This document shows, piece after piece, positions 53,715-62,755 of a DNA stretch of 64,000 nucleotides (position 1 is its first letter; the number at the start of each line of letters is the position of its first letter). The stretch spans positions 1 through 64,000 of the forward strand of contig PDRZ01000020.1 in the NCBI GenBank assembly GCA_002747035.1, written 5' to 3'. The notes below the pieces were generated by a model. The model made no database searches. It was not told the DNA's origin and saw only the letters and a list, made by a program, of their open reading frames with translations. This stretch comes from Rhodobacterales bacterium. Its GTDB lineage: Bacteria; Pseudomonadota; Alphaproteobacteria; Rhodobacterales; Rhodobacteraceae. The translations under genes and the position numbers were made by a program.

Positions 53715-54995
53715 TTAGGCGGTGGCCTGGGTCAATGCCTGATCCAGATCCGCGATCAGGTCGTCGGCGTCTTCGATACCGATAGAGACACGCACCACGT
53801 TGGGGCCCGCGCCCGCCGCTTCCTGCATCTCTGGCGACAGTTGCCGGTGGGTGGTCGAAGCGGAATGGATGATCAGAGAGCGCGCATCACCAAGGTTTGC
53901 GACGTGGCTGAAAATCTCCAGAGAATTCACAAGCTTGACACAGGCGTCATAGCCACCTTTGACGGCGAAGGTGAACAGCCCGCCTGCGCCCTTGGGACAG
54001 ATTTTTTCAATCCGACCGTGATAGGGCGAGGAGGCCAACCCGGCATAGGTCACATAATCCACGCGCGGGTCATTCTCCAACCAACCTGCCACCTTCCTGG
54101 CATTCTGAACATGCCGTTCCATGCGCAGCGACAGGGTTTCGATCCCCATAAGCGTGTAATGCGCTGCTTGCGGGTTCATGGTCATGCCAAGGTCACGCAG
54201 GCCGATGGCAATTCCGTGGAAGGTAAAGGCCAGAGGTCCGAACGTTTCGTGGAACTTGAGGCCGTGATAGGCTTCTTCCGGCGCGCTGAGCGATGGGAAC
54301 TTGTCGCTGGCCGACCAGTCAAAGGTGCCGCTGTCCACCACGCAGCCCCCCATCACCGTGCCATTGCCGGTGAGGTATTTGGTGGTCGAATGCACCACCA
54401 GCGTGGCACCGTGTTTGATCGGGTTACACAGGTAGGGCGTGGCCGAGGTATTATCCACGATCAACGGCACGCCAGCGGCGTTGGAGATCGCGGAAATCGC
54501 ATCAAGGTCGGTGATGTAGCCGCCCGGATTCGCGATGGATTCACAGAATACGGCACGGGTGTTATCATCAATTGCCGCGGCGACTGCATCGGTGTCGTCG
54601 AAATCGACGAATTTCGCTTCCCAACCGAACCGTTTGATGGTCTGGCCGAATTGCGTCATCGTACCCCCATAAAGGCGGGTCGAGGCGACAACGTTCATGC
54701 CCGGCTGCATCAGCGGGAACAGCGCCATCAACTGGGCCGCGTGGCCCGACGAACAGCATACCGCACCCGCGCCACCTTCCAGAGTGGCAATCCGTTCCTG
54801 CAACACCGCTACGGTGGGGTTGGTCAGGCGGGAATAGATGTATCCCACTTCCTGAAGGTTAAAGAGCGCCGCGGCATGATCCGCATCGCGGAACACATAT
54901 GCCGTGGTTTGGTAAATCGGCGTCTGACGCGCACCCGTGGCGGGATCGGGGCGTGCCCCGGCGTGAATCTGCAGTGTATCGAACCCGTGGGCCAT
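53715..54995 (-). CDS. metY: O-acetylhomoserine sulfhydrylase / aminocarboxypropyltransferase
   Basis: A 426-residue PLP enzyme of the Cys/Met metabolism family. SRLTNPTVAVLQERIATLEGG is the family signature, and the PLP Lys is K206 in VHSTTKYLTGNGT, with DNTSATPYLCNP before it. It makes homocysteine from O-acetylhomoserine and sulfide. The start at 54995 has GGAGG at good spacing. An upstream in-frame start at 55058 would add a poor 21-residue extension. Confidence 0.93.
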   Translation of the reverse strand: MAHGFDTLQIHAGARPDPATGARQTPIYQTTAYVFRDADHAAALFNLQEVGYIYSRLTNPTVAVLQERIATLEGGAGAVCCSSGHAAQLMALFPLMQPGMNVVASTRLYGGTMTQFGQTIKRFGWEAKFVDFDDTDAVAAAIDDNTRAVFCESIANPGGYITDLDAISAISNAAGVPLIVDNTSATPYLCNPIKHGATLVVHSTTKYLTGNGTVMGGCVVDSGTFDWSASDKFPSLSAPEEAYHGLKFHETFGPLAFTFHGIAIGLRDLGMTMNPQAAHYTLMGIETLSLRMERHVQNARKVAGWLENDPRVDYVTYAGLASSPYHGRIEKICPKGAGGLFTFAVKGGYDACVKLVNSLEIFSHVANLGDARSLIIHSASTTHRQLSPEMQEAAGAGPNVVRVSIGIEDADDLIADLDQALTQATA

Positions 54996-55152
54996 TGTGA
55001 TCTGTCCTCCGTGATGGCTGTTTTCCACGATTCTAGGGGAAGGGGGCAGGCGGGGCAACTCAGCCAGATCAATTAAGACACTGATTTGGAGAGGGGGGCG
55101 CGCGTCGGGAAATTCTCCCGTTCAGCCGACGACAGACAGAAGGTTTTCCGGC

Positions 55153-56157
55153 CTAGCGCATCCAGAACCCTTCGCGCCGGATCTTGTTGCGGATCGCCTG
55201 CTCTTTGCGGGGCAGGTTGTCGCGGTCAAACAGGTCACGTACCTTGTGGCCGCGCCCCTGATAAACCATCCGCTTGATCGGTTCGTATTGCTTGAGCACC
55301 TTCTTGATCCGGTTCGGTGCGGCCACGGTTTCAAGAACCTCCACCACGTGATCGCTTTCCCGGGCATAAAGCAATGGGAACATACGATAATGACAGCTGA
55401 CGCTGCCATCTAGGAACCCGGGTGCCAGAGCATCGCGCCCCCCGCCAAAGGAGTGGATCACAAGCGGCAGAACCACCTGGTCCAGCCATGGATCGAGCGA
55501 TTGACAGACCAGCGCATCCGGCCGGTTGTCCCGCACCGAAACGGCATAGTCCAGGAAGCGTTTCCCAAACGCCACCGGACAGGTATAGTAAAAGAACCCG
55601 GCATTGAAATAGAGGTAGCGTTTCCAGAACTCATCAGGTTGCGACAGGTCCAGAGAGCTTTCGAAATCGAGATCGAACATGTCGTAAAGCGATTTCCAAA
55701 TTTCATTGTAGCCGGGGCCGTAAAGCTCGATCGTGGGCCAGGTGTTTTCACGCTTCAAAGAGGCGCTTGGGCGTTCAAAGTCAAACGGAACCTCTGTGAT
55801 GTCGCCGGTGATCAACGTATCTGTGTCAAAGAACACGAAGGGTTCGCCTTCGGGCAGGGCCAAAAGGGCTTCGATTTTGTTCCCAAACGGGTAGTATTCC
55901 CCAAACTGCTTGTTTTCAAACGGTATAATTTCAACGTCAAGATCGGCCAGTTCGGCCAGAACATCACCATTTCCCATGCGTGGATCCCTGGACCACCGCG
56001 TGTTCGGCTGTGGTTCCGCGACAAATAGGTGCCCGCGAAAATCGGGGCTCATCGCGCGCAACGAGGCTGCGAACAACAGGGCCTCGTATTGCAAACGTCC
56101 GTTTTGCCCAACGATCATGATATTGAAAGCCTGGCTTTTTTTTGCCTTTGCGGCCAT
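55153..56157 (-). CDS. GT-A-fold glycosyltransferase-like protein
   Basis: 334 residues. FNIMIVGQNGRLQYEALLFAASL at the start (key IMIVGQNGRLQYEALL) and FVFFDTDTLITGD give a DxD of GT8/GT-A type (about 118-122). WLDQVVLPLVIHSFGGG near the middle and a very basic C-terminus follow. The family is not named with certainty. The start at 56157 is supported by AGGA, while an earlier in-frame ATG at 56259 adds a weak extension. It stands alone, divergent from the small secreted-protein gene at 56258. Confidence 0.72.
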   Translation of the reverse strand: MAAKAKKSQAFNIMIVGQNGRLQYEALLFAASLRAMSPDFRGHLFVAEPQPNTRWSRDPRMGNGDVLAELADLDVEIIPFENKQFGEYYPFGNKIEALLALPEGEPFVFFDTDTLITGDITEVPFDFERPSASLKRENTWPTIELYGPGYNEIWKSLYDMFDLDFESSLDLSQPDEFWKRYLYFNAGFFYYTCPVAFGKRFLDYAVSVRDNRPDALVCQSLDPWLDQVVLPLVIHSFGGGRDALAPGFLDGSVSCHYRMFPLLYARESDHVVEVLETVAAPNRIKKVLKQYEPIKRMVYQGRGHKVRDLFDRDNLPRKEQAIRNKIRREGFWMR

Positions 56158-56257
56158 TATCGGTCCTGCCCTTACTTGCTCGGGGGCACTATAAGGGGCG
56201 AAGTCTGGTTGCGCCAAGGGGCCGTGTCGCATTTTTTTGCAAGAAGGAATTTGAGCC

Positions 56258-56743
56258 ATGATCGATCTGCTATTTGCCTTGATTGCAATCGGAGTTGGAA
56301 GCGCGGGAGGAGGGGCTGATCACGGCGTGGTCAAGGCTGCCCCGGAAGCGCCGTCCACCCCGGCCTATGTGGCCGAGGATCAAACCCCAACAGGCAAGTT
56401 CACCACGGCGGTTGAGGTGAAACCGATCCTCGCGGCGACGCGGGCCAATTGGGTGGCGGTGCGGGAGTATGAAGGTCAGGACCTGGTCTATTTCTCCCAT
56501 CTTCTGGCTTGGCGCTGCGGGTTGGTTGGGGTGCGCTATGCTATAAACGGCGGGGCACAGAAGGACTGGCCCCTTGCCCCGTGCCAAATCGACACGGCGC
56601 AACCCAACGCAATCCCACGGGACGCCAGAATATATGAAAGCCACGCATTGAAATCGGTCGAAACCATTTCGGTTGAGCTGATCTATGACGACCTGACACG
56701 TGAAACCGCTGTGTTTTCGCGTAAATCGGTGCTGATGCCATAA
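56258..56743 (+). CDS. Small exported protein of unknown function
   Basis: 161 residues. A short hydrophobic start (LLFALIAIGVGSAGGG) may be a signal peptide or anchor. The rest has WRCGLVGVRYAINGG and two Cys (about 88 and 108) that could form a disulfide. I do not recognise a family. It has AAGGA upstream of the ATG and stands alone between the GT-like gene and tRNA-Tyr. Confidence 0.7.
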   Translation: MIDLLFALIAIGVGSAGGGADHGVVKAAPEAPSTPAYVAEDQTPTGKFTTAVEVKPILAATRANWVAVREYEGQDLVYFSHLLAWRCGLVGVRYAINGGAQKDWPLAPCQIDTAQPNAIPRDARIYESHALKSVETISVELIYDDLTRETAVFSRKSVLMP

Positions 56744-56924
56744 CTCCGCAGATCACGAGGCGTTTCGGGTCAACCCAGAGCGTTTTCGAACCGATGAGAA
56801 TTGACCTGACCGGATATGCCCCGGGACTGCCAAAGGCGTGGCAGGGTATTTCCGACTCAGTCTGTTCGAATTTCGTGACCGGCTTTGGTGTCAGAGGATA
56901 GCGGGAAGCATATTGAAATCAAAG

Positions 56925-57008
56925 TGGTGGGCGACCCTGGAATCGAACCAGGCGTGCGTCTCCGCGAGGGAGTTACAGTCCCCTGCCACACCTTGCGGCC
57001 TGTCGCCC
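56925..57008 (-). tRNA. tRNA-Tyr (anticodon GTA)
   Basis: 84 nt with encoded CCA. The acceptor GGGCGAC/GUCGCCC has discriminator A, the D-loop contains AAGG, the anticodon GTA is at 56976-56974, and a long class-II variable arm of about 13 nt precedes the T arm CCTGGTTCGATTCCAGG. All features fit bacterial tRNA-Tyr. Confidence 0.96.
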
Positions 57009-57132
57009 ACTTTGCGGTCGTCTTGACGACCGTGAGGGGGTGATTACTCCCCCCATCTGGGGTCGTCAACAGGAAATTCTTCTGCTATGGCCGCAAGGCA
57101 GTGCAGGTCACCGGGAAAAGGCGGAAAACACC
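57009..57132. other. Divergent gap between tRNA-Tyr and rlmB
   Basis: Contains a perfect 8-bp-arm hairpin CGGTCGTC-TT-GACGACCG (57015-57032) and a G/C run pair. It should hold the promoters for tRNA-Tyr (leftward) and rlmB (rightward). No gene is seen. Confidence 0.4.
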
Positions 57133-57915
57133 ATGAAAAAGCCCAAGTGGGTCGTGGAAAAAGAGCAGGCGAAACGGGCGACCGCATCGGAAACGGTTTG
57201 GTTGTTCGGTCTGCACGCGGTGCGCGATGCGTTGATGAACCCGGCGCGGGAACGGGTGCGGTTGATCGTGACCCGAAACGCTCATGACAAGCTGGCCGAT
57301 GCTATCAAGGCCAGCGGGATGACGCCAGAAATGGCAGATGCGCGCAGGTTTACCGCGCCTCTTGACCCACAATCGGTGCACCAGGGGGCCGCGTTGGAGG
57401 TCAAGCCGTTGAACTGGGGCGGATTGGCCGACCGTTGTGTCGGGGTGCCGGAACGCGCGCCGCGTGTCGTGTTGCTTGACCGGGTCAGCGATCCGCATAA
57501 CGTGGGCGCGATCCTGCGCTCTGCCGAAGTGTTTGGAGCCGTGGCCGTTGTTGGAATGCGTCATCACGCCGCTCCGGAAACCGGGGCTCTGGCCAAAACC
57601 GCAAGTGGCGCGTTGGAACGTCAACCCTATCTCCGGGTGCGCAACCTGTCAGATGCGATTACCGAATTGCAGGCGATGGGGTATCTTGTTCTTGGACTGG
57701 ATGGTGAGGCAGAGCAGTCTATCGAACAGGCGGTGGAGGGGCGGCGTGATCGGCCCATCGCGCTTGTGCTTGGGGCAGAAGGGCCGGGGTTGCGCCAGAA
57801 AACAAAAGAGACCGTCGACGCGCTGGTTCGTATTGATTTTGCAGGGGAGTTTGGATCCCTCAATGTGTCGAACGCGGCTGCCGTTGCGCTTTATGCGGCG
57901 CGCGAAGACGGCTAG
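57133..57915 (+). CDS. rlmB: 23S rRNA (guanosine-2'-O)-methyltransferase, SpoU/TrmH family
   Basis: A 260-residue SPOUT enzyme. The N-terminal substrate-binding domain is ETVWLFGLHAVRDALMNP. The knot region has the motif-1 VVLLDRVSDPHNVGAILRSAEVFG, then ALVLGAEGPGLRQKT and SLNVSNAAAVALY (motifs 2 and 3). It matches RlmB, which methylates G2251 of 23S rRNA. The start is at the lysine-rich MKKPKWVVEKEQ. A longer in-frame start to 57040 is unlikely. Confidence 0.93.
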   Translation: MKKPKWVVEKEQAKRATASETVWLFGLHAVRDALMNPARERVRLIVTRNAHDKLADAIKASGMTPEMADARRFTAPLDPQSVHQGAALEVKPLNWGGLADRCVGVPERAPRVVLLDRVSDPHNVGAILRSAEVFGAVAVVGMRHHAAPETGALAKTASGALERQPYLRVRNLSDAITELQAMGYLVLGLDGEAEQSIEQAVEGRRDRPIALVLGAEGPGLRQKTKETVDALVRIDFAGEFGSLNVSNAAAVALYAAREDG

Positions 57916-57989
57916 GAGCAGGTCGGCGAGGATTCGCTTGTTCACAAATTTCTTACCTTGTCTTCACAAATACTTATCCCCACCTATCT

Positions 57990-58083
57990 GTTAGTCGAAG
58001 GGCGGAAACGGAACTCCCGCCTTTCGAATACACTGTCCCTCGTTCCGTGACTGCGCCCAGATCCGTTCTGGGCGCTTTTTTTC
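57990..58083 (+). ncRNA. Candidate small RNA ending in an intrinsic terminator
   Basis: In the 196-bp gap after rlmB, a 10-bp stem (CGAAGGGCGG 57996-58005 with CCGCCTTTCG 58017-58026) is followed by a 26-base single-stranded part. A strong terminator comes next: GCGCCCAG-ATCCGTT-CTGGGCGC at 58053-58075, then seven T. The sequence just upstream (57940-57985) is AT-rich and promoter-like. The gap is too long and too structured to be only the rlmB terminator. It may instead be the rlmB 3' UTR. Confidence 0.5.
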
Positions 58084-58111
58084 GTCCGGGATTGGAAGTA
58101 GGGTCGGGCTT

Positions 58112-58588
58112 ATGAGTGAAAATTATACAGACGCATTCCTGCGCAACATTCTTGAGCGCACCCGGACCGTCGCGGTTGTGGGCGTGTCCATGAACCCAGT
58201 GAGGCCAAGCTATTACGTAGCGCGGTATCTGGGGCTGAAAGGGTACAAGGTGATCCCGGTAAATCCGGGTCATGCGGGCAAGGAACTGTTTGGAGAAACC
58301 GTACGGGGCGATTTGTCTGAGATAGACGAACATATTGATATGGTTGATATTTTCAGGCGTTCGGAACATGTTTTTCCAATCGTGGATGCCGCCTTGGCAG
58401 CGTTCCGCGACGTGTCATGCATCTGGATGCAGATCGGTGTGACCCATGCCGACGCGGCGCAAAAGGCGCGTGATGCGGGCGTGGATGTGGTGATGAACCG
58501 TTGTCCCAAGATCGAGTATCAGCGCTTGTTTGGGGAACTGCGCATGGGCGGGTTTAACACGGGGGTGATTTCGTCGAAACTGAGCTAA
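58112..58588 (+). CDS. CoA-binding domain protein (YccU type)
   Basis: 158 residues of a single Rossmann-type CoA-binding domain: VAVVGVSMNPVRPSYYVAR near the start, then YKVIPVNPGHAGKELFGE, IDMVDIFRRSEHV, and the invariant CIWMQIGVTHADA and MNRCPKIEY. A housekeeping protein of unknown exact role. It is followed at once by a long hairpin that starts two bases after the stop. Confidence 0.88.
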   Translation: MSENYTDAFLRNILERTRTVAVVGVSMNPVRPSYYVARYLGLKGYKVIPVNPGHAGKELFGETVRGDLSEIDEHIDMVDIFRRSEHVFPIVDAALAAFRDVSCIWMQIGVTHADAAQKARDAGVDVVMNRCPKIEYQRLFGELRMGGFNTGVISSKLS

Positions 58589-58632
58589 AGCGTCCTGCCA
58601 AAACCCTGAATCACGGGTTTTTGGCAGGACGC
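58585..58632 (+). terminator. Long AAAGCG-led hairpin after the CoA-binding gene
   Basis: GCGTCCTGCCAAAACCC (58590-58606) pairs with GGGTTTTTGGCAGGACGC (58615-58632) with a one-base bulge and a 7-base loop. It lies in the 112-bp gap between convergent genes and has no T-run after it. It is preceded by CTAAAGCG like other hairpins in the window. Confidence 0.6.
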
Positions 58633-58700
58633 GCGAAACACATAACGGTCGCGCTGTGTTCTCGTCGCTCTCGTGCGGGCGCGCCTCGCGAGGCAGCCTG

Positions 58701-59012
58701 TCAGGGCTGACGAGCCGCCTTTTCCGCCAATCCAGACTGTCCCTGGCGGCGGGCCAGTTCTGTCATGACATCGGCAACGCTCACATTTTGTGCGCGCAGC
58801 ATGACCAGAAGGTGAAAAATCACGTCCGCCGCTTCGGAGGTCAGACCCTTCTGATCCCCTTTCACGGCTTCGATCACAGCCTCAATCGCTTCTTCTCCAA
58901 ACTTTTCCGCAACTTTTTCCGGCCCTTTGGCCAAAAGTTTCGCGGTCCAGCTATCGGACACATCCGCGCCAGCCCGTTCTGCGATGATTTGTTCCAGTTC
59001 TTCCAACGTCAT
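58701..59012 (-). CDS. hisE: Phosphoribosyl-ATP pyrophosphatase
   Basis: A 103-residue, all-helical MazG-like enzyme: [15 protein letters not shown] at the start, and the metal-binding [17 protein letters not shown] and [13 protein letters not shown]. It catalyses step 2 of histidine synthesis. It overlaps hisF by 4 bases and is the last gene of the his block. Confidence 0.95.
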   Translation of the reverse strand: MTLEELEQIIAERAGADVSDSWTAKLLAKGPEKVAEKFGEEAIEAVIEAVKGDQKGLTSEAADVIFHLLVMLRAQNVSVADVMTELARRQGQSGLAEKAARQP

Positions 59013-59773
59013 GTTTCGATCCTCATGGGAATTCCGACCGCGGCCATGTGCTCTTTGGCTTCGCGGATCGTATAATCGCCGAAGTGGAAGATTGACGCCG
59101 CCAAAACCGCGCTTGCGCCGCCTTTGGTGACGCCTTCCACCAGATGATCCAATTCGCCGACCCCGCCCGAGGCAATCACCGGAATGCTCACGGCATCGGA
59201 AATCGCGCGGGTGAGGGGCAGGTTGAACCCGGCGCGGGTGCCGTCGCGATCCATCGAGGTCAAAAGGATCTCACCGGCGCCTTTCGATTCCACTAACCGG
59301 GCGAACTTGACCGCGTCGATGCCCGTGGGTTTACGTCCGCCGTGGGTGAAAAGCTCCCATTTTCCGGGGCTTACGGTTTTGGCATCAATGGCGACAACGA
59401 TGCATTGGCTACCGAACTGATCCGCGGCATCCGCCACAACATCGGGATTTTCCACGGCCGCCGAGTTGAAGCTGACCTTGTCCGCGCCGGCCAAAAGCAG
59501 GTTGCGGACATCCGTGGATGTACGCACACCGCCCCCTACGGTAAGAGGGATATAGCATTGTTCTGCCGTGCGCTGAACCACGTCAAACATGGTGCTGCGG
59601 TTTTCATGGGTCGCATGGATATCGAGAAAACAAAGCTCGTCCGCCCCTGCCGCGTCATAGGCACGGGCCGATTCCACCGGGTCGCCGGCATCGACCAAAT
59701 CGACGAAATTGACACCTTTGACAACACGGCCATCGGCCACGTCGAGGCAGGGAATGATACGGGTTTTCAGCAT
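59009..59773 (-). CDS. hisF: Imidazole glycerol phosphate synthase, cyclase subunit
   Basis: A 254-residue TIM barrel. Catalytic Asp11 lies in [20 protein letters not shown], and the second Asp lies in [10 protein letters not shown]. Both phosphate-binding halves are present ([26 protein letters not shown]). It works with HisH to close the imidazole ring. It is one base from hisA and overlaps hisE. Confidence 0.96.
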   Translation of the reverse strand: MLKTRIIPCLDVADGRVVKGVNFVDLVDAGDPVESARAYDAAGADELCFLDIHATHENRSTMFDVVQRTAEQCYIPLTVGGGVRTSTDVRNLLLAGADKVSFNSAAVENPDVVADAADQFGSQCIVVAIDAKTVSPGKWELFTHGGRKPTGIDAVKFARLVESKGAGEILLTSMDRDGTRAGFNLPLTRAISDAVSIPVIASGGVGELDHLVEGVTKGGASAVLAASIFHFGDYTIREAKEHMAAVGIPMRIET

Positions 59774-59774
59774 G

Positions 59775-60494
59775 TTACCTCAGTATCTCCAGGGCGGAGG
59801 GCAAATCAATCGCGCCGTCATAAAGCGCACGGCCAGAGATCGCGCCATTGAGCGGAGCGCCACAGGTTTTCAACGCGCGCAGATCATCAAGCGATGACAC
59901 ACCGCCCGAAGCAATCACCGGGATCGAGACCGCCTTGGCCAGCGCCGCCGTGGCGTCGACATTCGGGCCTTTCATGGCACCATCACGCAGGATGTCCGTG
60001 TAGATGATCGCGCTAACCCCCGCATCTTCAAAGGATTTTGCCAGATCCGTGGCGTCCACATCAGTTTCCTCGGCCCAGCCTTTCGTCGCCACCTTGCCAC
60101 CACGGGCGTCGATGCCAACAGCCACTTTGCCCGGAAATTCCCGCGCCGCGTCGCGCACCAGATCGGGGTTTTCAACGGCCACGGTGCCCAGGATCACACG
60201 CGCCAATCCGCGTGACACCCAGCGTTCGATCGTGGCCATGTCACGGATGCCACCGCCCAGTTGAGCCGGGACTCTGGTCTGTTCCAAAATCGCTTCGACC
60301 GGTGCGGCGTTCACCGGTTCACCGGCAAAAGCCCCATTCAAATCAACAAGATGTAACCACTCGCAACCGGCATTCACGAACTCCAGCGCCTGGGCTGCGG
60401 GGTTTTCGTTGAACACGGTTTCACGGTCCATATCACCATGAACAAGACGGACGGCACGGCCATCCTTGAGGTCGATCGCGGGGTAGAGGATCAT
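59775..60494 (-). CDS. hisA: ProFAR isomerase
   Basis: A 239-residue TIM barrel with [16 protein letters not shown] (catalytic Asp8), [14 protein letters not shown], and the second-half [15 protein letters not shown]. It converts ProFAR to PRFAR. ATG 60494 gives the usual HisA start. Two earlier in-frame starts (60515, 60536) add unlike residues and have no good ribosome site. Confidence 0.95.
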   Translation of the reverse strand: MILYPAIDLKDGRAVRLVHGDMDRETVFNENPAAQALEFVNAGCEWLHLVDLNGAFAGEPVNAAPVEAILEQTRVPAQLGGGIRDMATIERWVSRGLARVILGTVAVENPDLVRDAAREFPGKVAVGIDARGGKVATKGWAEETDVDATDLAKSFEDAGVSAIIYTDILRDGAMKGPNVDATAALAKAVSIPVIASGGVSSLDDLRALKTCGAPLNGAISGRALYDGAIDLPSALEILR

Positions 60495-60633
60495 CGGCAA
60501 AGCCCTTGTTTTCATTGCTTGCGCGGGGTTTCGCATGGTCCTGCCGGAAATGCAACGTGACCCATAGTCAGGCTTGATCGGTCGGCCAGCTTCGGGGCAG
60601 GATGGGGTGTCACTCTAGGGAGGAGAAAAAAAC

Positions 60634-61020
60634 ATGAAAAAAATCATAAGCTTGACCGTTGCGGGCCTGTTTCTGGCCGGGGCTGCGGCTGCGGATCCGG
60701 TGTTGGGGACATGGAAAACCCAGACCGATGATGGTGCCTATGCCCATGTGAAGATGACGAAATGCGGTTCCAACGTCTGTGGTACCATCGTCAAAACCTT
60801 CAATTTCGGCGGCGAATACAATTCCAAAAACAAGGGTAAGCAATTGGTTCGCAACATGAAACCGGGCGGGGACGGATCCTATTCGGGCAAGGTTTGGCGC
60901 CCCTCGAATGGCAAGGTCTATATCGGCAAGATGCAGCTTTCGGGCAACAAGCTGAAGCTCAAGGGCTGTGTGGCGGGGGGGCTTTTGTGTTCGTCCCAGA
61001 CCTGGAGCCGCATCAATTAA
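60634..61020 (+). CDS. DUF2147 exported protein
   Basis: 128 residues with a clear signal peptide (KKIISLTVAGLFLAGAAAA, cleavage near 20). The mature lipocalin-like domain has VLGTWKTQTDDGAY, CGSNVCGTIVK and a final GGLLCSSQTWSRI, with four Cys that could make two disulfides. Small periplasmic family of unknown function. It is opposite in strand to the his genes that surround it. GGGAGGA is the ribosome site, and a strong terminator follows. Confidence 0.88.
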   Translation: MKKIISLTVAGLFLAGAAAADPVLGTWKTQTDDGAYAHVKMTKCGSNVCGTIVKTFNFGGEYNSKNKGKQLVRNMKPGGDGSYSGKVWRPSNGKVYIGKMQLSGNKLKLKGCVAGGLLCSSQTWSRIN

Positions 61021-61135
61021 GCGCGCTTGTTAACATTTGTGGCAAACCGGGCCAATCGGGGGGGTGACAAACGGGTGCCCGGGCGGCACCACAGCGGCAC
61101 CCCTTTTGGGCCGGTTTTTGATCAAATGGAATGGT

Positions 61136-61173
61136 AAACGCGGCGTACGGACTGGACGCCGCGTTTCATTTTT
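61136..61173 (+). terminator. Intrinsic terminator after the DUF2147 gene
   Basis: A perfect 11-bp stem AAACGCGGCGT / ACGCCGCGTTT with a 9-base loop, then CATTTTT. It ends the 60634 transcript before it meets hisH. Confidence 0.88.
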
Positions 61174-61244
61174 GCGCAACAGCTCGCGCCCTCACTCTGT
61201 CCTCGCCCTGTCCCCGGTCTGTGGCGCGCAGCGGGCGACGGCAC

Positions 61245-61883
61245 TCAGGGAGTCCAGCGCAGGAAATTGGCGATCAGGCGCAGGCCGGTCGACTGGCTTT
61301 TTTCCGGGTGAAACTGCATCCCCAACATGTTGTCCCGTCCGACCATCGCGGTGATGTCCCCGGCATAATCCACATGGGCCAGACGGTGCGCCGGATCGGC
61401 CACCTTGAAGTGATAGGAATGGACGAAATAGGCGTGCTGTCCCGTCTCGACCCCGTCAAACACCGGGTGCGGGTGGTCAAGCACCAAGTCGTTCCACCCC
61501 ATATGTGGCACTTTCAGGGTTTCATCCGAGGGCGTGATCCGGGTCACGTCCCCTGCGATCCAGTCAAAGCCGGGCGTTTCGGTGTATTCCAGCCCGCGGC
61601 TGGCCATCATCTGCATCCCGATACAGATGCCAAGGAAGGGTTTGCCGCCGTCAATCACCGCTTCGGAGATGGCTTCGAACACGCCGCGATGATCGAACAG
61701 GGCCTTGCGACAGGCGGGAAAAGCACCGTCACCGGGCAAAACCACCCGCGCCGCCGACCGGATCAGATCGGGGTCCGAGGTCACGTGCACCTCGCCCGCG
61801 TCCATTTCCGCGGCCATGCGTTGGAACGCTTTTTCAGCCGAATGCAGGTTGCCGGATTCGTAATCGACGATGGCGGTGATCAT
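61245..61883 (-). CDS. hisH: Imidazole glycerol phosphate synthase, glutaminase subunit
   Basis: A 212-residue class-I glutamine amidotransferase. The nucleophile is Cys87 in GICIGMQMM, the PGDGAF oxyanion strand is near 50, and the catalytic His-Glu pair is in MQFHPEKSQ. It supplies ammonia to HisF. The start is fixed by ITAIVDYESGNLHS. A longer in-frame stretch upstream is non-coding and repeat-rich. Confidence 0.95.
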   Translation of the reverse strand: MITAIVDYESGNLHSAEKAFQRMAAEMDAGEVHVTSDPDLIRSAARVVLPGDGAFPACRKALFDHRGVFEAISEAVIDGGKPFLGICIGMQMMASRGLEYTETPGFDWIAGDVTRITPSDETLKVPHMGWNDLVLDHPHPVFDGVETGQHAYFVHSYHFKVADPAHRLAHVDYAGDITAMVGRDNMLGMQFHPEKSQSTGLRLIANFLRWTP

Positions 61884-61920
61884 GGCAGGTCTTTCGATAG
61901 AACAGAGAGGGTTCCCCGAC

Positions 61921-61944
61921 CCGGTCCGGTCCGGTCCGGTCCGG
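61921..61944. repeat. CCGGT pentanucleotide repeat between hisB and hisH
   Basis: CCGGT repeated four times plus CCGG. It lies in the 74-bp hisB-hisH gap, so copy-number change would not shift any reading frame but could alter spacing. Confidence 0.8.
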
Positions 61945-61957
61945 GGCGGGCCAGGGG

Positions 61958-62545
61958 TCAGAGCGCACCCTTGGTCGAGGGGATCGCATCTGCTTTGCGC
62001 GGGTCGGTTGCCAGCGCGTCGCGCAGGGCGCGGGCCACCGATTTGAACGCGGCTTCGGCGATGTGGTGCGAATTCAGCCCATGCAGTTGGTCCACATGCA
62101 GGGTGATCCCGCCATGGGTGGAAAACGCCTGAAAGAACTCGCGCACCAGTTCGGTATCGAAGGTGCCGATTTTCGCCGTGGGCAGGTCGACATTCCACAC
62201 AAGGAAGGGCCGCGCCGACAGGTCCAGTGCCGCGCGCACCAATGCGTCGTCCATGGGCAAAAGGCAGGAGCCATAGCGCACGATCCCCTTCTTGTCGCCC
62301 ATGGCGGTGGTCAGCGCCTGACCCAGCGCGATGCCCACGTCTTCGACCGTGTGGTGATCGTCGATATGCAGATCGCCCGAACAGCGCACGGTCATGTCGA
62401 TCAGCGAATGGCGCGCCAGCTGGTCCAGCATGTGGTCAAAGAACCCCACGCCGGTCTGGTTGTCATAGGTCCCGGTCCCATCAAGATTGATCTCGACCCG
62501 GATATCGGTTTCGGCGGTTTTGCGGGTGACGTTGGCCTTGCGCAT
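61958..62545 (-). CDS. hisB: Imidazoleglycerol-phosphate dehydratase
   Basis: A 195-residue Mn enzyme with both metal motifs [14 protein letters not shown] and [16 protein letters not shown], and the start [18 protein letters not shown]. It is monofunctional, without the phosphatase half found in E. coli. It is the first his gene of the window. Confidence 0.96.
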   Translation of the reverse strand: MRKANVTRKTAETDIRVEINLDGTGTYDNQTGVGFFDHMLDQLARHSLIDMTVRCSGDLHIDDHHTVEDVGIALGQALTTAMGDKKGIVRYGSCLLPMDDALVRAALDLSARPFLVWNVDLPTAKIGTFDTELVREFFQAFSTHGGITLHVDQLHGLNSHHIAEAAFKSVARALRDALATDPRKADAIPSTKGAL

Positions 62546-62755
62546 GTCATGTCCCCTGGATTGGTGCTGCGTGGATGCCGTGTTGATGCGGGGCCGTTAT
62601 AGGGCGGGTGCGCGCGGGTTCCAAGCGTGCGTTGCGCCACCATTGAAAAAGCGCCGTGTTGTGACATGCCGTGTTGTGACATTTTGAAAATGCGCGTTAC
62701 GGGTGTTTAATGGGGGCAGTTTCAATTTTTAATAGATTCGTTTTAGGGATGGATC

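Noticed and set aside
61921-61944. Phase-variable repeat controlling hisH
   Set aside because: The CCGGT repeat is short, has only four full units and lies outside the coding frame, so phase variation is not supported.
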